Notes: generated by a model from the sequence alone, not told the origin. Positions 40,032 to 54,553 are shown, counted from the stretch's first letter. The stretch is DNA of 64,000 nt from Bifidobacterium sp. ESL0732 (GCF_029395535.1 NZ_CP113920.1:124001-188000), one strand, 5' to 3'. A program made the numbers and translations.

Positions 40032-40250
40032 AAACTTAAGCGTCCACAATTCCGGCAATCATTCATGCAGATTGTTGCAGATCCGAAATCAGAACCGTAT
40101 CAGCCGCCTCATCTTTTTCAAAAGCTTCAGCAGGCCAGTAAAAGATTGTGCCCCAGGCGGATCAACGGTCAGCATCGTCGTGTGGCTTACTATATCGATG
40201 ACGATACGCAAACAGAAACTATCTACCCTGTTTGGAGCCATAACGAATAA
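40032..40250 (+). pseudogene. Broken YoeB/Txe-type mRNA interferase toxin
   Basis: The frame KLKRPQFRQSFMQIVADPK, then EPYQPPHLFQKLQQASK, RRINGQHRRVAYYIDD and YPVWSHNE matches the C-terminal two-thirds of YoeB toxins. In the family this reads roughly NPYQNPPPYEKL, SRRINIQHRLVYQV and MWTHYE. A stop codon lies just before KLK (40029-40031), and a plausible N-terminal part (TENLPQKMVK) continues in another frame, so a frameshift seems to have destroyed the gene. No YefM-type antitoxin is visible. The closing Tyr of the motif is Asn here (HNE for HYE). Confidence 0.6.
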
Positions 40251-40535
40251 CCTCAGTTGTACAGTGATTTGTTCATGTTTATGTCGTAGTTTGGTTTGGG
40301 TTTATAGGTTCTCATTAAGTTTTCGTTGCCTTGCCTTGGTAAGAAGAAGGAATCGCTTGAGGCACCATAATCAGCATTGAGCGTTTAAAAGCGTAAAAGA
40401 AGCGTATATCTGCAAATCAAACGAACATAATGTTCATTATCGGATTTGGCGAACATTGTTGTTTTGTTGAAAACGGTGGTATCCTCGACTGAGTAATTAT
40501 GCTTGAAATGTGGTAAATATAATCAAGGATGGGTA
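40251..40535. promoter_or_regulatory. AT-rich upstream region of mcrB
   Basis: No gene. This is the likely promoter region for the restriction operon; TATCCT near 40480 is a weak -10 candidate. Confidence 0.35.
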
Positions 40536-42365
40536 ATGGTTCAATCTGGATGTATTAAGGAGCAGGTTTCCTTTTATGAAGAAGTTGCAGATAAACTATC
40601 GGCTTTTCGTCAAGATAGCAGACCCTTACTTGCGAAAATAAAAAATGTTGATCGAAGAATGGGTATCAGTCCTAGAAAATATCTTATTAATGTCATAGAC
40701 CCCTTTACGGTATACAATCTTTTCAATGCTTATGCGCGAACATCTAACTTTCAAAATCGGCAGCATTATATGTCTGAGCTTAAGAGTGAGCTTGCTATCA
40801 AAGCACCGGTTCCGACTGACTTAAAAGGCATTTCCATAAGAAGTGCTGGCCCGCCAACATTCTATCGGACGTCGGTAAAAAACAGACGAGTATCTGCAGC
40901 TCAGCAGAAGGAAGATATAGAGAATCTGTGGCTTTTATTTGAAGCTGCCAGAGTTCTTGAGTCTGATGACACGAATAAAGCTCGTCAAACATTTATGAAC
41001 GCATATGATGTAGTGTTGAAAATTCCCGGACTTAAGTGGTCTCTGACTAACGGGCTGAGTTGGCTGAATCTTCAGCGTTACGTATCGCTGAGTGAATATA
41101 ACAGAAGATTTATCCAGGGCCAACGGCAGCCAGTATTTGAAAAGGTTGCTGCCTTGTTAGATAATAACCCGCCCAATGGTGGTGACTATCTCGAGCTCTG
41201 TGATGATTGCCTGAATGCGGTTCAGAGCGAGAAAGTTCCTTATTCAAGTCTGCAGGACATGTCATATCATGCTTGGGAAAGTCATGGTGGGAGCGTCCCA
41301 GATGCCTCGATGTCGGATACCGAACCGTCGTCAAATCGCGATTCTTTAGCGGATGATGCTGGTGTCGGCTCAAATACAAGTGTGCCCAGCGATGATGGGA
41401 CTGGAGAAAAACGAGACGGTGCCGCTCCGACAGAGGCTACCAACCCTAGAGTTCAAGAGATTTTCGAGATGATGACTAGGAGGCATGGTTCCCCCAACGT
41501 TATTCTTCATGGTGCGCCGGGAACAGGCAAGACGACGATGGCGAAACAAATTGCTGCGAAGATCATCAGGGTTCCAGATGTTGCAGCGCTTGCGGAGGAT
41601 GACTTTCGTTTCGACTTTGTCCAGTTCCATCCGAGTTATGACTACACTGATTTTGTAGAAGGGATACGTCCGGTGAAGGCTGTTGATTCCCGATCCGGTT
41701 TTGAGTTGCGTCCTGGTGTGTTTATGCGATTCATAAATAAAGCGCGTAAAGATCCTGAGCGGAAGTATGTTTTCGTCATTGATGAGATTAACCGCGGCAA
41801 TATATCGGAGATTTTTGGTGAGCTGTTTTTCAGCATCGATCCAGGGTACCGTGGGTTGAAAGGCAAAGTAAAGACCCAGTACGCTAACCTGCATGATGAT
41901 AATGATAAGAAATCGTCGTCGAATGCCGACAAAGATGATTCCAACGATTGGTTCTATATCCCAGAAAACGTCTACATCATCGCGACGATGAATGACATCG
42001 ACCGATCCGTCGATACCTTCGATTTCGCTATGCGCCGGCGCTTCAGGTTTGTGCCCATATCCGTTGAGGATAGCAAGGTGATGCTGTCTGGAGCGCAAAT
42101 CGGGCAGGCGGAAGCTTTCATGGATAAAGTGAACGACGAAATCAAAGTTTCCGGACTTGGTTCCGGATATTGCATTGGTGCGAGCTATTTTGTGAATATG
42201 GCTCAGGGCGAAGAAACGGCTCGCGAGCTTTGGAAAAACGAGCTGAAACCATTGCTGATTGAGTATCAGAGAATAATGCCTGAGTCTGACGGAGCCAGAA
42301 CTTTACAAGATTTTGAAGAAAAGGAAGACCAGGAGGTCGATTCTGTTGAACCGTTGCCGGAATGA
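40536..42365 (+). CDS. mcrB: McrB-like AAA+ GTPase subunit of a type IV restriction system
   Basis: The protein has 609 residues. Residues 1-245 form a helical N-terminal domain with WLNLQRYVSLSEYNRRFI, reminiscent of the McrB-associated motif WLNPxxFxPLDxNxRxYL. A Ser/Asp-rich linker of about 55 residues leads to the AAA+ domain: Walker A GAPGTGKTT (326-334), VQFHPSYDYTDFVEGIRP, Walker B VFVIDEINRGNISEIFGEL, and the McrB signature MNDIDRSVDTFDFAMRRRF (485-503). McrB translocates along modified DNA using GTP and brings the McrC nuclease to it. ATG 40536 has AAGGA at 6 nt. The gene uses many AGA and ATA codons and is visibly lower in G+C than its surroundings, suggesting transfer. Confidence 0.85.
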   Translation: MVQSGCIKEQVSFYEEVADKLSAFRQDSRPLLAKIKNVDRRMGISPRKYLINVIDPFTVYNLFNAYARTSNFQNRQHYMSELKSELAIKAPVPTDLKGISIRSAGPPTFYRTSVKNRRVSAAQQKEDIENLWLLFEAARVLESDDTNKARQTFMNAYDVVLKIPGLKWSLTNGLSWLNLQRYVSLSEYNRRFIQGQRQPVFEKVAALLDNNPPNGGDYLELCDDCLNAVQSEKVPYSSLQDMSYHAWESHGGSVPDASMSDTEPSSNRDSLADDAGVGSNTSVPSDDGTGEKRDGAAPTEATNPRVQEIFEMMTRRHGSPNVILHGAPGTGKTTMAKQIAAKIIRVPDVAALAEDDFRFDFVQFHPSYDYTDFVEGIRPVKAVDSRSGFELRPGVFMRFINKARKDPERKYVFVIDEINRGNISEIFGELFFSIDPGYRGLKGKVKTQYANLHDDNDKKSSSNADKDDSNDWFYIPENVYIIATMNDIDRSVDTFDFAMRRRFRFVPISVEDSKVMLSGAQIGQAEAFMDKVNDEIKVSGLGSGYCIGASYFVNMAQGEETARELWKNELKPLLIEYQRIMPESDGARTLQDFEEKEDQEVDSVEPLPE

Positions 42366-42544
42366 TTAAGATTGGTTAGACAAATGTGACGTTTAGCAAT
42401 GTTGGCTGATGGATGCAGGACTTGGCAAGTCGCTGGTGTTCGCGAACTCATAACATAAACGAAAAAATCTGACCGGGTCTTCAGACAAACAAAATCCGCT
42501 CATAGCAGGTTTCGAAGATCAGCATTTGCGCTCGGGAGCAAGAC

Positions 42545-44074
42545 ATGGAAATGACTTTTATCTGCAACAATACGGTGGATATGAATAAGGCGGATAACAC
42601 GAAGATTGGCGAGAGTGGGCTTCTGCAGAAGATTAACGGTCTGAAGCTTTCTGAGTTGCATGATAAATTCGGAGGAAGATGTTTCTTCGTTCTTCCTAGA
42701 GGGCTCGCAGGTTCTCCGGATTTGCGTGATGATGAAGGGTGTACGGTCATTGCCCATCCAGGAGATAAGCAGGAAACCAAATATAAGACCGGCAACGTCA
42801 TGGGGTTCATCGGTTATGCCGGTGACGCCTTGACAATTACCTCGCCGTTCGTCAGCGCAGTTGATAAGAAGAAAAACGAGGATCTGTACTTAATAGATGA
42901 GCGTCCAGCACAGCTGAATGGTTTTGGAGCTGATTGGTTCTTACAGTATCTGTTGCAACGAGTATTGGGTTTGCGGCTTGATTTGGTAGATTTGTCGATT
43001 AACGCCGATGTTGAAACAAGGATTTTCCAACTGATGGTGCTGCTATTCCCCAATTTCCTGCATCAAGCGATGCTTAAAGGGCCGTTCAGCACGTACATCA
43101 GGCATCAGCACAATGACCTTGCGGTAAGAGGCCCCATCGATGTGGACAGACAAATAATCAGTAATATCGGTCGTCGTGACCGACTTGCGTACAGCTCGTA
43201 CGATCCTTCGCCGGATAATATGATGAATCAATTGGTGCGGCATACTATAGAAATGATTCCCCGACTTTACCCTGAACGTGGCCTTGGCCGTGGTGTACTC
43301 GGTGATTTGCGTATCAGAAAAGATATACGGGCGATAAGGCGCGCTACTGATGCGACATATAATCCATACGATTGGGTAAAGGTCGTTGAATATAATCGAC
43401 GTAATCCGTTCAAACATCCCTATTATTCAGAATATGCTGATTTGCAGAAACTCTGCTTGGCAATCATTGACAGGCAATCTATTGCTGCCAAAGGGCATGC
43501 GAACGACATGTATGGCATTCTATTCGATGGAGCATGGCTCTGGGAAGAATATGTTGGGAAAGTACTCGGCTCGCAGTTCTGGCATCCAAAAAACAGGTTG
43601 AAAGGCCATGCAGGTAGTGGTGAACAAATGCTGTTGCGAAGAATGGATAAAGATCGTGATGCCAGTAAGGCATGTGTAGGTCAGATTTTTCCGGATTTTG
43701 TTACGGCTGACGGGAATTTTGTGTTGGATGCCAAATTTAAGGTAACCACGGGAATAAGCGGAAACGATTATAAGCAGGTACTGACTTATATGTTTCGATT
43801 TGGCACCAGTCGCGGCTATTATCTACATCCACTTCGTAATGACGGAAAGCTCAATGATGACGAGAACGAGTTAATAGAGTACAGATTGTTAAAGGGTGTA
43901 GATGGGCATGACTTTACGAGAGAACTATTCGATGTGGATCAGACGCAGGATGTCACTGTATACAAGATTGGACTGAATATTCCTTCCGAGGATTGCAGCT
44001 ATCCCCAATTCAGCAAACAGATGGGAAAGAACGAAGATCGCATGCGTAAGCTGATTCAGCATCCAGAAAGTTGA
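42545..44074 (+). CDS. mcrC: McrC-like restriction nuclease subunit
   Basis: The protein has 509 residues. The N-terminal half resembles McrC proteins that contact McrB. The C-terminal nuclease has LFDGAWLWEEYVGKVL (about 327-341), a hallmark helix of McrC, and then FPDFVTADGNFVLDAKFK. The latter gives the PD-(D/E)xK catalytic residues Asp384, Asp395 and Lys397. With McrB it should cut DNA carrying modified cytosines or similar marks; the modification recognised cannot be predicted. The gap of 179 bp after mcrB is unusual, since the two genes commonly abut or overlap. GGGAG lies 7 nt upstream of ATG 42545. Codon use is AT-rich like mcrB. Confidence 0.82.
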   Translation: MEMTFICNNTVDMNKADNTKIGESGLLQKINGLKLSELHDKFGGRCFFVLPRGLAGSPDLRDDEGCTVIAHPGDKQETKYKTGNVMGFIGYAGDALTITSPFVSAVDKKKNEDLYLIDERPAQLNGFGADWFLQYLLQRVLGLRLDLVDLSINADVETRIFQLMVLLFPNFLHQAMLKGPFSTYIRHQHNDLAVRGPIDVDRQIISNIGRRDRLAYSSYDPSPDNMMNQLVRHTIEMIPRLYPERGLGRGVLGDLRIRKDIRAIRRATDATYNPYDWVKVVEYNRRNPFKHPYYSEYADLQKLCLAIIDRQSIAAKGHANDMYGILFDGAWLWEEYVGKVLGSQFWHPKNRLKGHAGSGEQMLLRRMDKDRDASKACVGQIFPDFVTADGNFVLDAKFKVTTGISGNDYKQVLTYMFRFGTSRGYYLHPLRNDGKLNDDENELIEYRLLKGVDGHDFTRELFDVDQTQDVTVYKIGLNIPSEDCSYPQFSKQMGKNEDRMRKLIQHPES

Positions 44075-44234
44075 CAAGAGAAAATAGTGCTTGACTTGTA
44101 ATGGCTTAGTGGCAAAAAGTCTCGAGTACGTTTTACTTATTTCCAAAGTCGAAAGCAGTATAAAAGCAACAATTCCGACACGCCGACGAAACGTTGAAAT
44201 TAGAATGAATATAGAGCATTTATTTCAATGAAAC
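44075..44234. other. Spacer between mcrC and rrn operon 2
   Basis: AT-rich, no supported gene and no clear terminator. Confidence 0.4.
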
Positions 44235-44263
44235 TTGCGTGTGGGGGCAATCTAGTGTAAGTT
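44235..44263 (+). promoter_or_regulatory. Promoter of rrn operon 2
   Basis: TTGCGT (44235-44240) and TAAGTT (44258-44263) are 17 bp apart, followed by ATCTACTTGCTGC, similar to the start region of operon 1. It lies outside the direct repeat, so the two operons have separate promoters. Confidence 0.55.
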
Positions 44264-44534
44264 ATCTACTTGCTGCCTGATGGCGACAACAAATCCCTGA
44301 GATTAGTTGAAATCATTGGTGTGGTGGTGGTTTGAGAACTCAAGAGTGTGTCTGTACTACTTTTTATTTGTAAAGCTTTTTTTGATTGCCAGTTTGGCGT
44401 CCGCCCCGTGTTTTGCGGGGTGCCTCTAGCGGGGCTGTGAGGGACGTCGAGGTTTTTAGTGGGGGCCATTCCCCCTTATGGAATGGTTCCGTCAATTATT
44501 TTGTATAGAGCCGATTTGTTCGGCCTTTCATGTT

Positions 44535-49550
<5,016 letters not shown>

Positions 49551-49714
49551 ACCCCCAACCGTTGCGGTTGGGACGTGAGGCATCTTCTGCGATAAACGAA
49601 GACGGCATTGAGCACTTCGATGTCACATCACGATTCATCCGCATCCAACGCGTCCGCTTTCCGGTTCCCGAGCCGCCACATGCCGCAGCCCGAGGGTTGC
49701 GTACAATTCAAGAT

Positions 49715-49831
49715 TTGCGGCGGCCATAGCCCAGGGGAGACGCCCGGTCCCATTCCGAACCCGGAAGCTAAGGCCTGGCACGGCGATGGTACTGCACCCG
49801 ACAGGGTGTGGGAGAGTAGCCCGCCGCCGCA
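49715..49831 (+). rRNA. rrf: 5S ribosomal RNA, copy 2
   Basis: Identical to copy 1, with paired ends TTGCGGCGGC and GCCGCCGCA. Confidence 0.93.
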
Positions 49832-49843
49832 CCACACTCCACG

Positions 49844-49879
49844 AAAGGGGAGCGCCCGAAAGGACGGCTCCCCTTTTCT
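49844..49879 (+). terminator. rrn operon 2 terminator
   Basis: Same AAAGGGGAGC-GCTCCCCTTTT hairpin as operon 1. Confidence 0.85.
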
Positions 49880-50117
49880 CATACCCCACACACACCACAG
49901 GGCCCCCGCACACGCGGAGCGCACGCGGCACAGCGGAACGGGCCGGGGACCTCGGCAATCATAACCTCACAAACCTCATCATTTGACCGGTGTCTCGTAG
50001 TTCTGGGTTAATCATATCGTCGCTGATATGTGCCATCTCTTGTTTCTTATTGAAGGAATGCCAAGTTATATTCACTTGGCTATACAACGAATATAACTTG
50101 GCACATAGATTGTGATT

Positions 50118-50441
50118 TTATTTTTTTGGAGAAGATGTTTTGTCTGTTGCCGGCTTCAACAAAGCCTGCAAATCGTGTAGATACGTTGCAAACGCGTCTC
50201 GGCCTGCCGAAGTCACTGAAACGTAGGTGACAGGTTTTCTGCCTTCGAAAGTCTTGTCGATGGAGACGTAGTCGGCTTCCTCCAGCTTGGTCAGGTGAAC
50301 CGAGAGGTTACCGTTGGTCATATTTAAGAGCTGCTTCAGTTTTGTGAATGATATGGATTCGTCATCGTTCAGACTGGTCAGTGTGGTCATGATCCGCAGC
50401 CGTGAAGGTGCGTGAATGACCGGATTGAGTTGCTCACTCAT
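50118..50441 (-). CDS. Winged-helix transcriptional regulator (small, ArsR/MarR-like)
   Basis: The protein has 107 residues. LNPVIHAPSRLRIMTTLTSL opens the domain, followed by ISFTKLKQLLNMTNGNLSVH (recognition helix) and LTKLEEADYVSIDKTFEGRK with the wing TYVSVTSAGRDAF. This is the compact winged-helix domain of regulators that work with a co-transcribed membrane protein. ATG 50439-50441 overlaps the stop of that gene (ATGA). No metal-binding cysteines are visible, so metal sensing is unlikely. The targets are unknown; autoregulation is likely from the arrangement. Confidence 0.82.
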   Translation of the reverse strand: MSEQLNPVIHAPSRLRIMTTLTSLNDDESISFTKLKQLLNMTNGNLSVHLTKLEEADYVSIDKTFEGRKPVTYVSVTSAGRDAFATYLHDLQALLKPATDKTSSPKK

Positions 50442-51145
50442 GCATGCTGCTCCTGATCCAGATTGGCAACGGCCTCTGCCGCTCGATGATGCGCGAATAT
50501 TAATGCCACAAGGAAGGCAATCAAAAGTCCTCCGCCGCCAAGCAAGGCCATAATCCAATATCCTACAGGTATGCCGGCTAGAATTGTGCTCCAACTCAGC
50601 GCCATCATCCATAAGCCGGTGATTGACAGTGTGCGGTCGTTGTACATCGCGCCTTGCAACCAGTAAATGAGTCCGAGTATCAGTGGCACCACGAAGTTGT
50701 AGAGTACTGACATTTCAGTGTTTTCGGGGCCGTATTTGTCTGCAAATATCGCAAGACCGCACATACTGAAGATAAACGCAAGAGGGTATGACCAACCGGC
50801 CACTTTCCCCATTCGTTTGAAATAATGGAACATCTGGTTTCCAGAGCGGATACCGGATGCGTTTCGTGCGTTCAGAAAGCAGGAAACGACGAAAGCCAGT
50901 ACCAATACGATTGCGAAGATGGTAAACGACCATGCGTTGGTCGTGGTGTCATTGTTGGCAAGAGGTGTGGTTCCGAGAGCGAGAGCCGAGTAACCGATGA
51001 GCCAAGCGGCTCCCCAGATGCCAAAATGAATATAAGATCCCTGATTCCTAGCCAGATTTGTCCGTTTCCGTTGTGATTTCACGATATTCAGCGCATCAGC
51101 TGGATTCGGGATTTGCTCTTTATCTGAAGATTTGTCTTCTAGCAT
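50438..51145 (-). CDS. Polytopic membrane protein coupled to the winged-helix regulator
   Basis: The protein has 235 residues. A charged N-terminus of about 40 residues with KSQRKRTNLARNQG precedes six hydrophobic segments: roughly GIWGAAWLIGYSALAL, FTIFAIVLVLAFVVSCFL, WSYPLAFIFSMCGLAIF, LYNFVVPLILGLIYWL, LWMMALSWSTILAGI and WIMALLGGGGLLIAFLVALI. I recognise no named family; similar membrane proteins often pair with such regulators in actinobacteria and firmicutes. ATG 51143-51145 has GGAAGG about 9 nt upstream. The role is unknown. Confidence 0.7.
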   Translation of the reverse strand: MLEDKSSDKEQIPNPADALNIVKSQRKRTNLARNQGSYIHFGIWGAAWLIGYSALALGTTPLANNDTTTNAWSFTIFAIVLVLAFVVSCFLNARNASGIRSGNQMFHYFKRMGKVAGWSYPLAFIFSMCGLAIFADKYGPENTEMSVLYNFVVPLILGLIYWLQGAMYNDRTLSITGLWMMALSWSTILAGIPVGYWIMALLGGGGLLIAFLVALIFAHHRAAEAVANLDQEQHA

Positions 51146-51429
51146 GGTGGATGCCTTCCGAGGAACTGAATTACTGATAATTGTTGCAATTACAAAGTAG
51201 TTTATAACATAAACCTGATTCATCAAATTTGATTTCGCTTATTCGGGACTCTTCGGTCGATGTGTGTCGTTGTAAAATTGGATAGAATGTTAGAAAACGT
51301 TGAAATCTCGATCTACTTACCATAAAAAAATTTTAAAAACAAGTCTTTTTTTCTGATTCATTTTCCTTTACTCTGTTTTAAGACATCACGGCACAAGACT
51401 GTCGCGGAATAGAGTGAGGCGGAGCGCCA
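51146..51429. promoter_or_regulatory. Divergent promoter region, membrane-protein operon and iron operon
   Basis: AT-rich spacer of 284 bp with TTGTAA and TAGAAT near 51272-51290, a possible promoter towards the iron operon. I see no classic DtxR box. Confidence 0.4.
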
Positions 51430-53244
51430 ATGCGTGCGAGGACAAGGCTGGCCAAGTTTGTGACACTGTTGCCACTGTTGGCGGTAGTGGCGATGATCGC
51501 GTCGTTGCTGGTGCCGCAGAACCCTGCAATCGCAGCGAATCAAAAATCTTCGAATGCCGTAAATGGGGCCAGCACAAATCAGCATTATTCGGCGCGGGCT
51601 GTGGCCGATACCGTTACGGAGGACGACGACACTTGGATCTCGGTGGCCAAGGACCTTGGTAAGGGTCTCGAGCAGGTCAATGGTACCTACGCTTCAGGTG
51701 ACAGGACTACGGCCGCCTCGCAGATGAGCGCGGTTTCGACCAGATATACGGCCTCCAATTTCAGCAGGGCTGTGCAGGAAACGCTTGGTGCAAATCGTCA
51801 GCAAGGCGAAATGAACCAGTTTCAGTCCGTGCAGCAACTGACGTATAGCGACGGGCATGAGGCCGATTTAGCCGCGCAGATTTCTACACTTTCCGGCGAA
51901 CTCGACAACGCTGCAGCACAGCTCGACGCCAGTCCGAATCTCGCCAAGCCCAAGGCCTATGCAGCCCAGATCGAGCAGATGGTCAAGGAACAGCGCAAGG
52001 TCCTGCAGAAGAACAAGAAGACAAAGTTCTATGGCAAAGGGAACCGCACTTGGCTTGAGGTTGCCGGGCAGATGGGCAAGGTCATCGATCAGGGCGTTGC
52101 CGCGGCGAAAGCCAGGGACGGCGAAAAGGGTGCCGACAAGGTCAATGAGGCCTATTACCAATATTACGAAAAGCTTGGCTTCGAAAAGAACGTAATGAAC
52201 GCGATTTCGGGTTCTCGCGTCTCCTATATGGAAAGCTGCTTCAAGGAATTGCGTAAGGCCATGGTGCGCGGGGATGCGCCGGCCGGTATCAAGAAGCAAG
52301 CGGACGAGCTGAAGGCCAACCTCAATGTCGATGCGAAGAAACTCGACGGTGGGGCAGAAGATCAGGTTAACGGTGCCACGAAATTCGCTACCAGCTCAAT
52401 CGGGCAGTCGTTCCTGATCCTGGTGCGCGAAGGACTCGAGGCACTGCTGGTGGTCGCGGCCATTATCGCCTACATGCTCAAAAGCGATAACAAGAAACTC
52501 GTGAAGTGGATTTATCTCGGCGTCGTCGTCGGACTACTGGGATCGGGGCTGATGGCGGTGCTGTTCGCGGTGTTCTTCAACGGCAACGGGCCGCAACAGG
52601 AGATTATGGAGGGCGTGGTCGCGCTGATTGCGATGTGCATGCTCGTCTACACCAGCAACTGGATGCTTTCGAAATCCGATGCTGACGCTTGGCAGAGCTA
52701 TATCGGCGACAAGGCGAAAAAGGCGGTTTCCGACGTGGCGGCCTCTGATTCGTTGACGTTTGCCGGCGTTGTTTCGCTTGCAATGCTGAGCTTCCTAGCC
52801 GTCTTCCGCGAGGGCGCCGAGACGGTGATGTTCTATCAGAGCGTCTACTCGATGACGAAGGATTCAAAGGGTATGTGGATCGGCGGCTTGGCAGCCGCGG
52901 TCGTACTGGTTGTTGTCTTCGTGCTGATTCGCTTCACTTCCGTGCACATTCCGTTGCATCCGTTCTTCCTTATTACATCGGCGTTGCTAGCGGTTTTGGC
53001 CGTTACGTTCGCCGGTGGCGGCGTGCACTCGCTGATCGAAGGCGATGCCATCAACGGAACCTACTTGGCGAGCATGCCGACCAACGAATGGCTCGGGCTG
53101 TACCCGTACACCGAAACCATCGTCGCGCAGATAATCGCTGCCGTTGTGATTATCGGATTGTTTATCGTTTTCGGAATCCGCAAGCATCGCGAAAAGGTGA
53201 TGAAGGCTGCACAATCGGCTCATTCCTCTGGATCCGCGGCGTAA
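51430..53244 (+). CDS. FTR1-family high-affinity iron permease with periplasmic-type domain
   Basis: The protein has 604 residues. A signal sequence (about 1-36, ending AIAA) precedes an extracytoplasmic region to residue 320 that is rich in Glu, Asp, Lys and Gln and probably helical. The FTR1 domain follows with about seven membrane segments. Its iron-binding REGLE motif is at 333-337 and a second REGAE at 460-464, the duplicated motif of the family. FTR1 takes up iron across the membrane. The fused N-terminal domain is typical of the homologues that sit beside P19. GGAG lies 5 nt before the ATG. It is the first gene of a six-gene operon. Confidence 0.92.
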   Translation: MRARTRLAKFVTLLPLLAVVAMIASLLVPQNPAIAANQKSSNAVNGASTNQHYSARAVADTVTEDDDTWISVAKDLGKGLEQVNGTYASGDRTTAASQMSAVSTRYTASNFSRAVQETLGANRQQGEMNQFQSVQQLTYSDGHEADLAAQISTLSGELDNAAAQLDASPNLAKPKAYAAQIEQMVKEQRKVLQKNKKTKFYGKGNRTWLEVAGQMGKVIDQGVAAAKARDGEKGADKVNEAYYQYYEKLGFEKNVMNAISGSRVSYMESCFKELRKAMVRGDAPAGIKKQADELKANLNVDAKKLDGGAEDQVNGATKFATSSIGQSFLILVREGLEALLVVAAIIAYMLKSDNKKLVKWIYLGVVVGLLGSGLMAVLFAVFFNGNGPQQEIMEGVVALIAMCMLVYTSNWMLSKSDADAWQSYIGDKAKKAVSDVAASDSLTFAGVVSLAMLSFLAVFREGAETVMFYQSVYSMTKDSKGMWIGGLAAAVVLVVVFVLIRFTSVHIPLHPFFLITSALLAVLAVTFAGGGVHSLIEGDAINGTYLASMPTNEWLGLYPYTETIVAQIIAAVVIIGLFIVFGIRKHREKVMKAAQSAHSSGSAA

Positions 53245-53352
53245 ATGTGGCTTGGGAGAGAACGAGACGGATCCGTTGTGACGATTCGTTCGTCATACTC
53301 CATTTTCTAAATATTCGATAATAAATATCCCCAAATAAAACAGGAGAAGATA

Positions 53353-53994
53353 ATGAAGAAAAGCAAACTGACCGGCCTGCTGACCGCGGTGGTCGCAGGG
53401 GCGCTCGCGTTCTCACTCGCAGCGTGCGGGTCGAACGGCTCGAATTCAGCTTCCGGAGACAAGGGCAAGTCGAGCTCGTCGTCCTCGCAGAACGCACAGA
53501 AGAAAGCGAACAGTAACGGTGCGAAGTTCGAGGAGATTCCGATCGGACACGACCAGCAGATCTTCCCGCTCAATATCGCGACCGTCTACTTCCAGCCGGT
53601 CGACATGTATCCGCAGGGGATGGGACTTTCTGCGGCCGAATCGAACCTCCACCTCGAGGCCGACATCCACGCGCTCAAGGACAACAACCTCGGCTACGGC
53701 ACCGGCGACTTCATCCCGAAGCTCACTGTCAAGTATGAGATTCAGGACAAGAACGACCCGAACAACAAGCAGGATGGCACGTTCATGGAGATGAACGCCG
53801 ACGACGGTCCGCACTACGGCGCCAACATCAAGCTTGACAAGGCGGGGCAGTATAAGCTCACCTACACCATCTACAGCCCGGAGACCAACGGCTGGACGCT
53901 GCACGTCGACCCGGATACCGGTGTCAAAGGTCGCTTCTGGACCAAGCCGATTGTGGCCACGTTCGACTGGAACTACGTCGTGCATCAATGGTGA
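53353..53994 (+). CDS. P19/Tp34-family iron-binding lipoprotein
   Basis: The protein has 213 residues. A lipoprotein signal peptide ends in LAAC (Cys25), followed by a Ser/Lys linker. The mature part is the P19 domain: EEIPIGHDQQIFPLNIATVYFQPVDMYPQG with candidate Met and His ligands, HLEADIHAL and HYGANI. P19 in Campylobacter binds copper and iron and is thought to hand iron to FTR1. GGAG lies 7 nt before the ATG. The gene is 108 bp behind FTR1, with GATAAT in the gap that might give an internal promoter. Confidence 0.9.
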   Translation: MKKSKLTGLLTAVVAGALAFSLAACGSNGSNSASGDKGKSSSSSSQNAQKKANSNGAKFEEIPIGHDQQIFPLNIATVYFQPVDMYPQGMGLSAAESNLHLEADIHALKDNNLGYGTGDFIPKLTVKYEIQDKNDPNNKQDGTFMEMNADDGPHYGANIKLDKAGQYKLTYTIYSPETNGWTLHVDPDTGVKGRFWTKPIVATFDWNYVVHQW

Positions 53995-54022
53995 GACTGC
54001 TGTAACGGAATGATAACTGACG

Positions 54023-54200
54023 TGGTGGAGGAGGGGGATATATTTGCTTCGGAACCCTTACCGGCTGAGCCGTTAAGCGGGAAGCCCTGTGGACTTCCCG
54101 TAGGCGAGGTGAGCGCGATGTATCGAGCGCGAAGGCAAAATCTCTGATTTTGCTTAGGCCAAGCTTTACTCCTCAGCAAACATATCCCCCTCCTCCACCA
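54023..54200. repeat. Large inverted repeat with a dispersed repeat in its loop
   Basis: A 26-bp arm at 54023-54048 pairs with 54175-54200 with one mismatch. The loop holds one copy of the GTTAAGCGGGAAGCCC repeat (54072 onward), the hairpin GCAAAATC-GATTTTGC and the core GGCCAAGCTTTACTCCTC next to the right arm. Confidence 0.8.
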
Positions 54201-54395
54201 CTCAACGGATAGACCCGCTAAGGTGGATGCTCACCATGATGCAAAGCGACTGGGGCGGATAAAAAATAGTTTTTGCGTGGTTGCGAATGTTTTAGCTTAC
54301 GTAACGTTTAACTTTTGGACATTTAGCAGTTTCGTTTGCTTCGTATTGCTATTTCGTTTAACTAGTCGGAGATAGCAATGATTCGTTGGTTGAGT

Positions 54396-54480
54396 AGTTG
54401 TCTGGGAATATGCTTGCTGAGACATAAAGCTTGGCCTACCGGCCTGGAGGGTGTCGAAGCAAGTATATTCCCAGACAACT
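54396..54480. repeat. Second inverted repeat sharing an inner core with the first
   Basis: A 23-bp arm at 54396-54418 pairs with 54458-54480 with one mismatch; the loop is 39 nt. The inner core GCTGAG, three variable bases, then TAAAGCTTGGCCTA (54416-54438) is also present, inverted, in the first element (54155-54177), but the outer arms are different. Confidence 0.8.
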
Positions 54481-54553
54481 GCGTCAGTTGATTCCTTCGT
54501 GATCGAGATAAAAGCCAGTGGATTACGGCTGGCAAGGATAAGGATTCGAGAAA

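Noticed and set aside
40072..40380. 102-codon frame overlapping the toxin remnant
   Set aside because: The overlapping frame with YoeB similarity explains the sequence better.
39253..44315. Prophage or transposon as carrier of the mcrBC island
   Set aside because: No integrase, transposase or terminal repeats other than the rrn copies are visible.
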